A DNA stretch of 64,000 nt from DATFVA01 sp963721075. Its GTDB lineage: Bacteria; Bacteroidota; Ignavibacteria; Ignavibacteriales; Ignavibacteriaceae. Shown one piece after another: positions 63,745 through 64,000 of the stretch; positions within the stretch are counted from its first letter, which is position 1, and each line of letters begins with the position of its first letter. The DNA is taken from contig CAVRHV010000023.1 in assembly GCA_963721075.1 (NCBI GenBank), positions 1-64,000 on the forward strand, given 5' to 3'. The notes beneath the pieces were generated by a model. That model saw nothing but the letters and a program-made list of their open reading frames with translations, did no database searches and had not been told where the DNA came from. The translations under genes and the position numbers were made by a program.

Positions 63745-64000
63745 GTACAATCGGTAATCAAAAATATAAATTGATCTTTCAGAAAGAACAGAAACAGATT
63801 GGGAAGATCTTAACCCGATCTTTGTCGGGCAGAAAACCGGAAAATCTTTATTCTCCTGCTTATTATATTATAGAGAGCGGCGGAAAACGACTTAGACCGA
63901 TGCTTAGTTCTTATTGTCTGCAAAGGCAGCCGGCGGGAAATATTCCGATGCATATTATACCGGAGCTGCTGTTGAACTGCTGCATAATTTTACTCTTGTG
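63741..64000 (+). CDS. Polyprenyl (trans-isoprenyl) diphosphate synthase, partial, one frameshift
   Basis: The 5' part of an all-trans prenyl synthase; the rest lies beyond the window. A TTG at 63741 overlaps the stop of the isomerase gene. The chain has YYIIESGGKRLRPML (the GGKRLRP motif that binds IPP) and, after one base missing near 63917, GGKYSDAYYTGAAVELLHNFTL leading to the first Asp-rich motif, which is not reached. The product (farnesyl, geranylgeranyl or octaprenyl diphosphate) cannot be told from this part. Confidence 0.9.
   Translation, partial: MSTIGNQKYKLIFQKEQKQIGKILTRSLSGRKPENLYSPAYYIIESGGKRLRPMLSSYCLQRQPAGNIPMHIIPELLLNCCIILLL

Overview
The window reads as a chromosomal segment of a member of the Ignavibacteria (Chlorobi/Bacteroidota side of the FCB group). 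The reasons are low-to-moderate GC, two secreted proteins with the C-terminal sorting tail built around NYPNPFNP that is typical of type IX secretion cargo in this clade, an HTCS-like hybrid sensor protein, a carboxypeptidase-regulatory-like domain on a TonB receptor, and frequent TTG starts with good Shine-Dalgarno sites. No transposase, integrase, phage gene, CRISPR array or rRNA is visible. The assignment is inference from family content, not from a marker gene.

Layout. 0-1.7 kb: tail of a hybrid histidine kinase/response regulator/AraC protein. 1.8-8.2 kb: two coupled tiny membrane proteins, two secreted repeat proteins (beta-helix, Asp-box propeller), a TrmB-type regulator with a dyad operator, tRNA-Leu(TAG). 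8.4-11.8 kb: PP2C phosphatase plus a Ser/Thr kinase carrying an extracellular YCF48 propeller. 11.9-17.9 kb: murA, a membrane metallopeptidase of unknown role, an AI-2E/PerM protein, a CCA-adding type tRNA nucleotidyltransferase. 18.1-27.4 kb: TolC-MacA-MacB type efflux operon with two FtsX-like permeases, a diacylglycerol kinase/metallophosphatase pair, and a third permease on the opposite strand. 27.6-35.9 kb: a large outer-membrane protein, Nudix, PfkB kinase, mtnA, recO, HtrA. 36-46.2 kb: aroC, an MBL hydrolase, pentapeptide, DinB and Vat-like proteins, an ABC pair with a catalytically degenerate ATPase, a carboxyltransferase, MltD with six LysM. 46.3-51.1 kb: a TPP riboswitch followed by TonB receptor, thiamine pyrophosphokinase and an SSS transporter, an apparent thiamine salvage operon. 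51.1-54.4 kb (minus): smpB, then tyrS, pyruvoyl arginine decarboxylase, TerC. 54.7-59.3 kb: a MalE-MalF fusion, MalG and an MFS sugar carrier. 59.7-64 kb: cytochrome c, pabA-pabB-pabC, type 2 IPP isomerase, polyprenyl synthase (cut by the window end).

The most interesting items are the riboswitch-led thiamine operon whose inner-membrane transporter is an SSS symporter, the ABC ATPase that has lost its Q-loop, signature, Walker B glutamate and switch histidine together, the binding-protein/permease fusion, the membrane gluzincin, and 11-bp tandem repeats recurring in three separate intergenic regions.

Sequence quality caveat. I count 18 single-base frameshifts in 13 otherwise intact genes, about two thirds of them apparent insertions and several in homopolymers. 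They cluster at 0-1.1, 18.9-32.8 and 46-64 kb. They look like consensus errors rather than real pseudogenes, so broken genes are annotated here as whole genes with the break noted.
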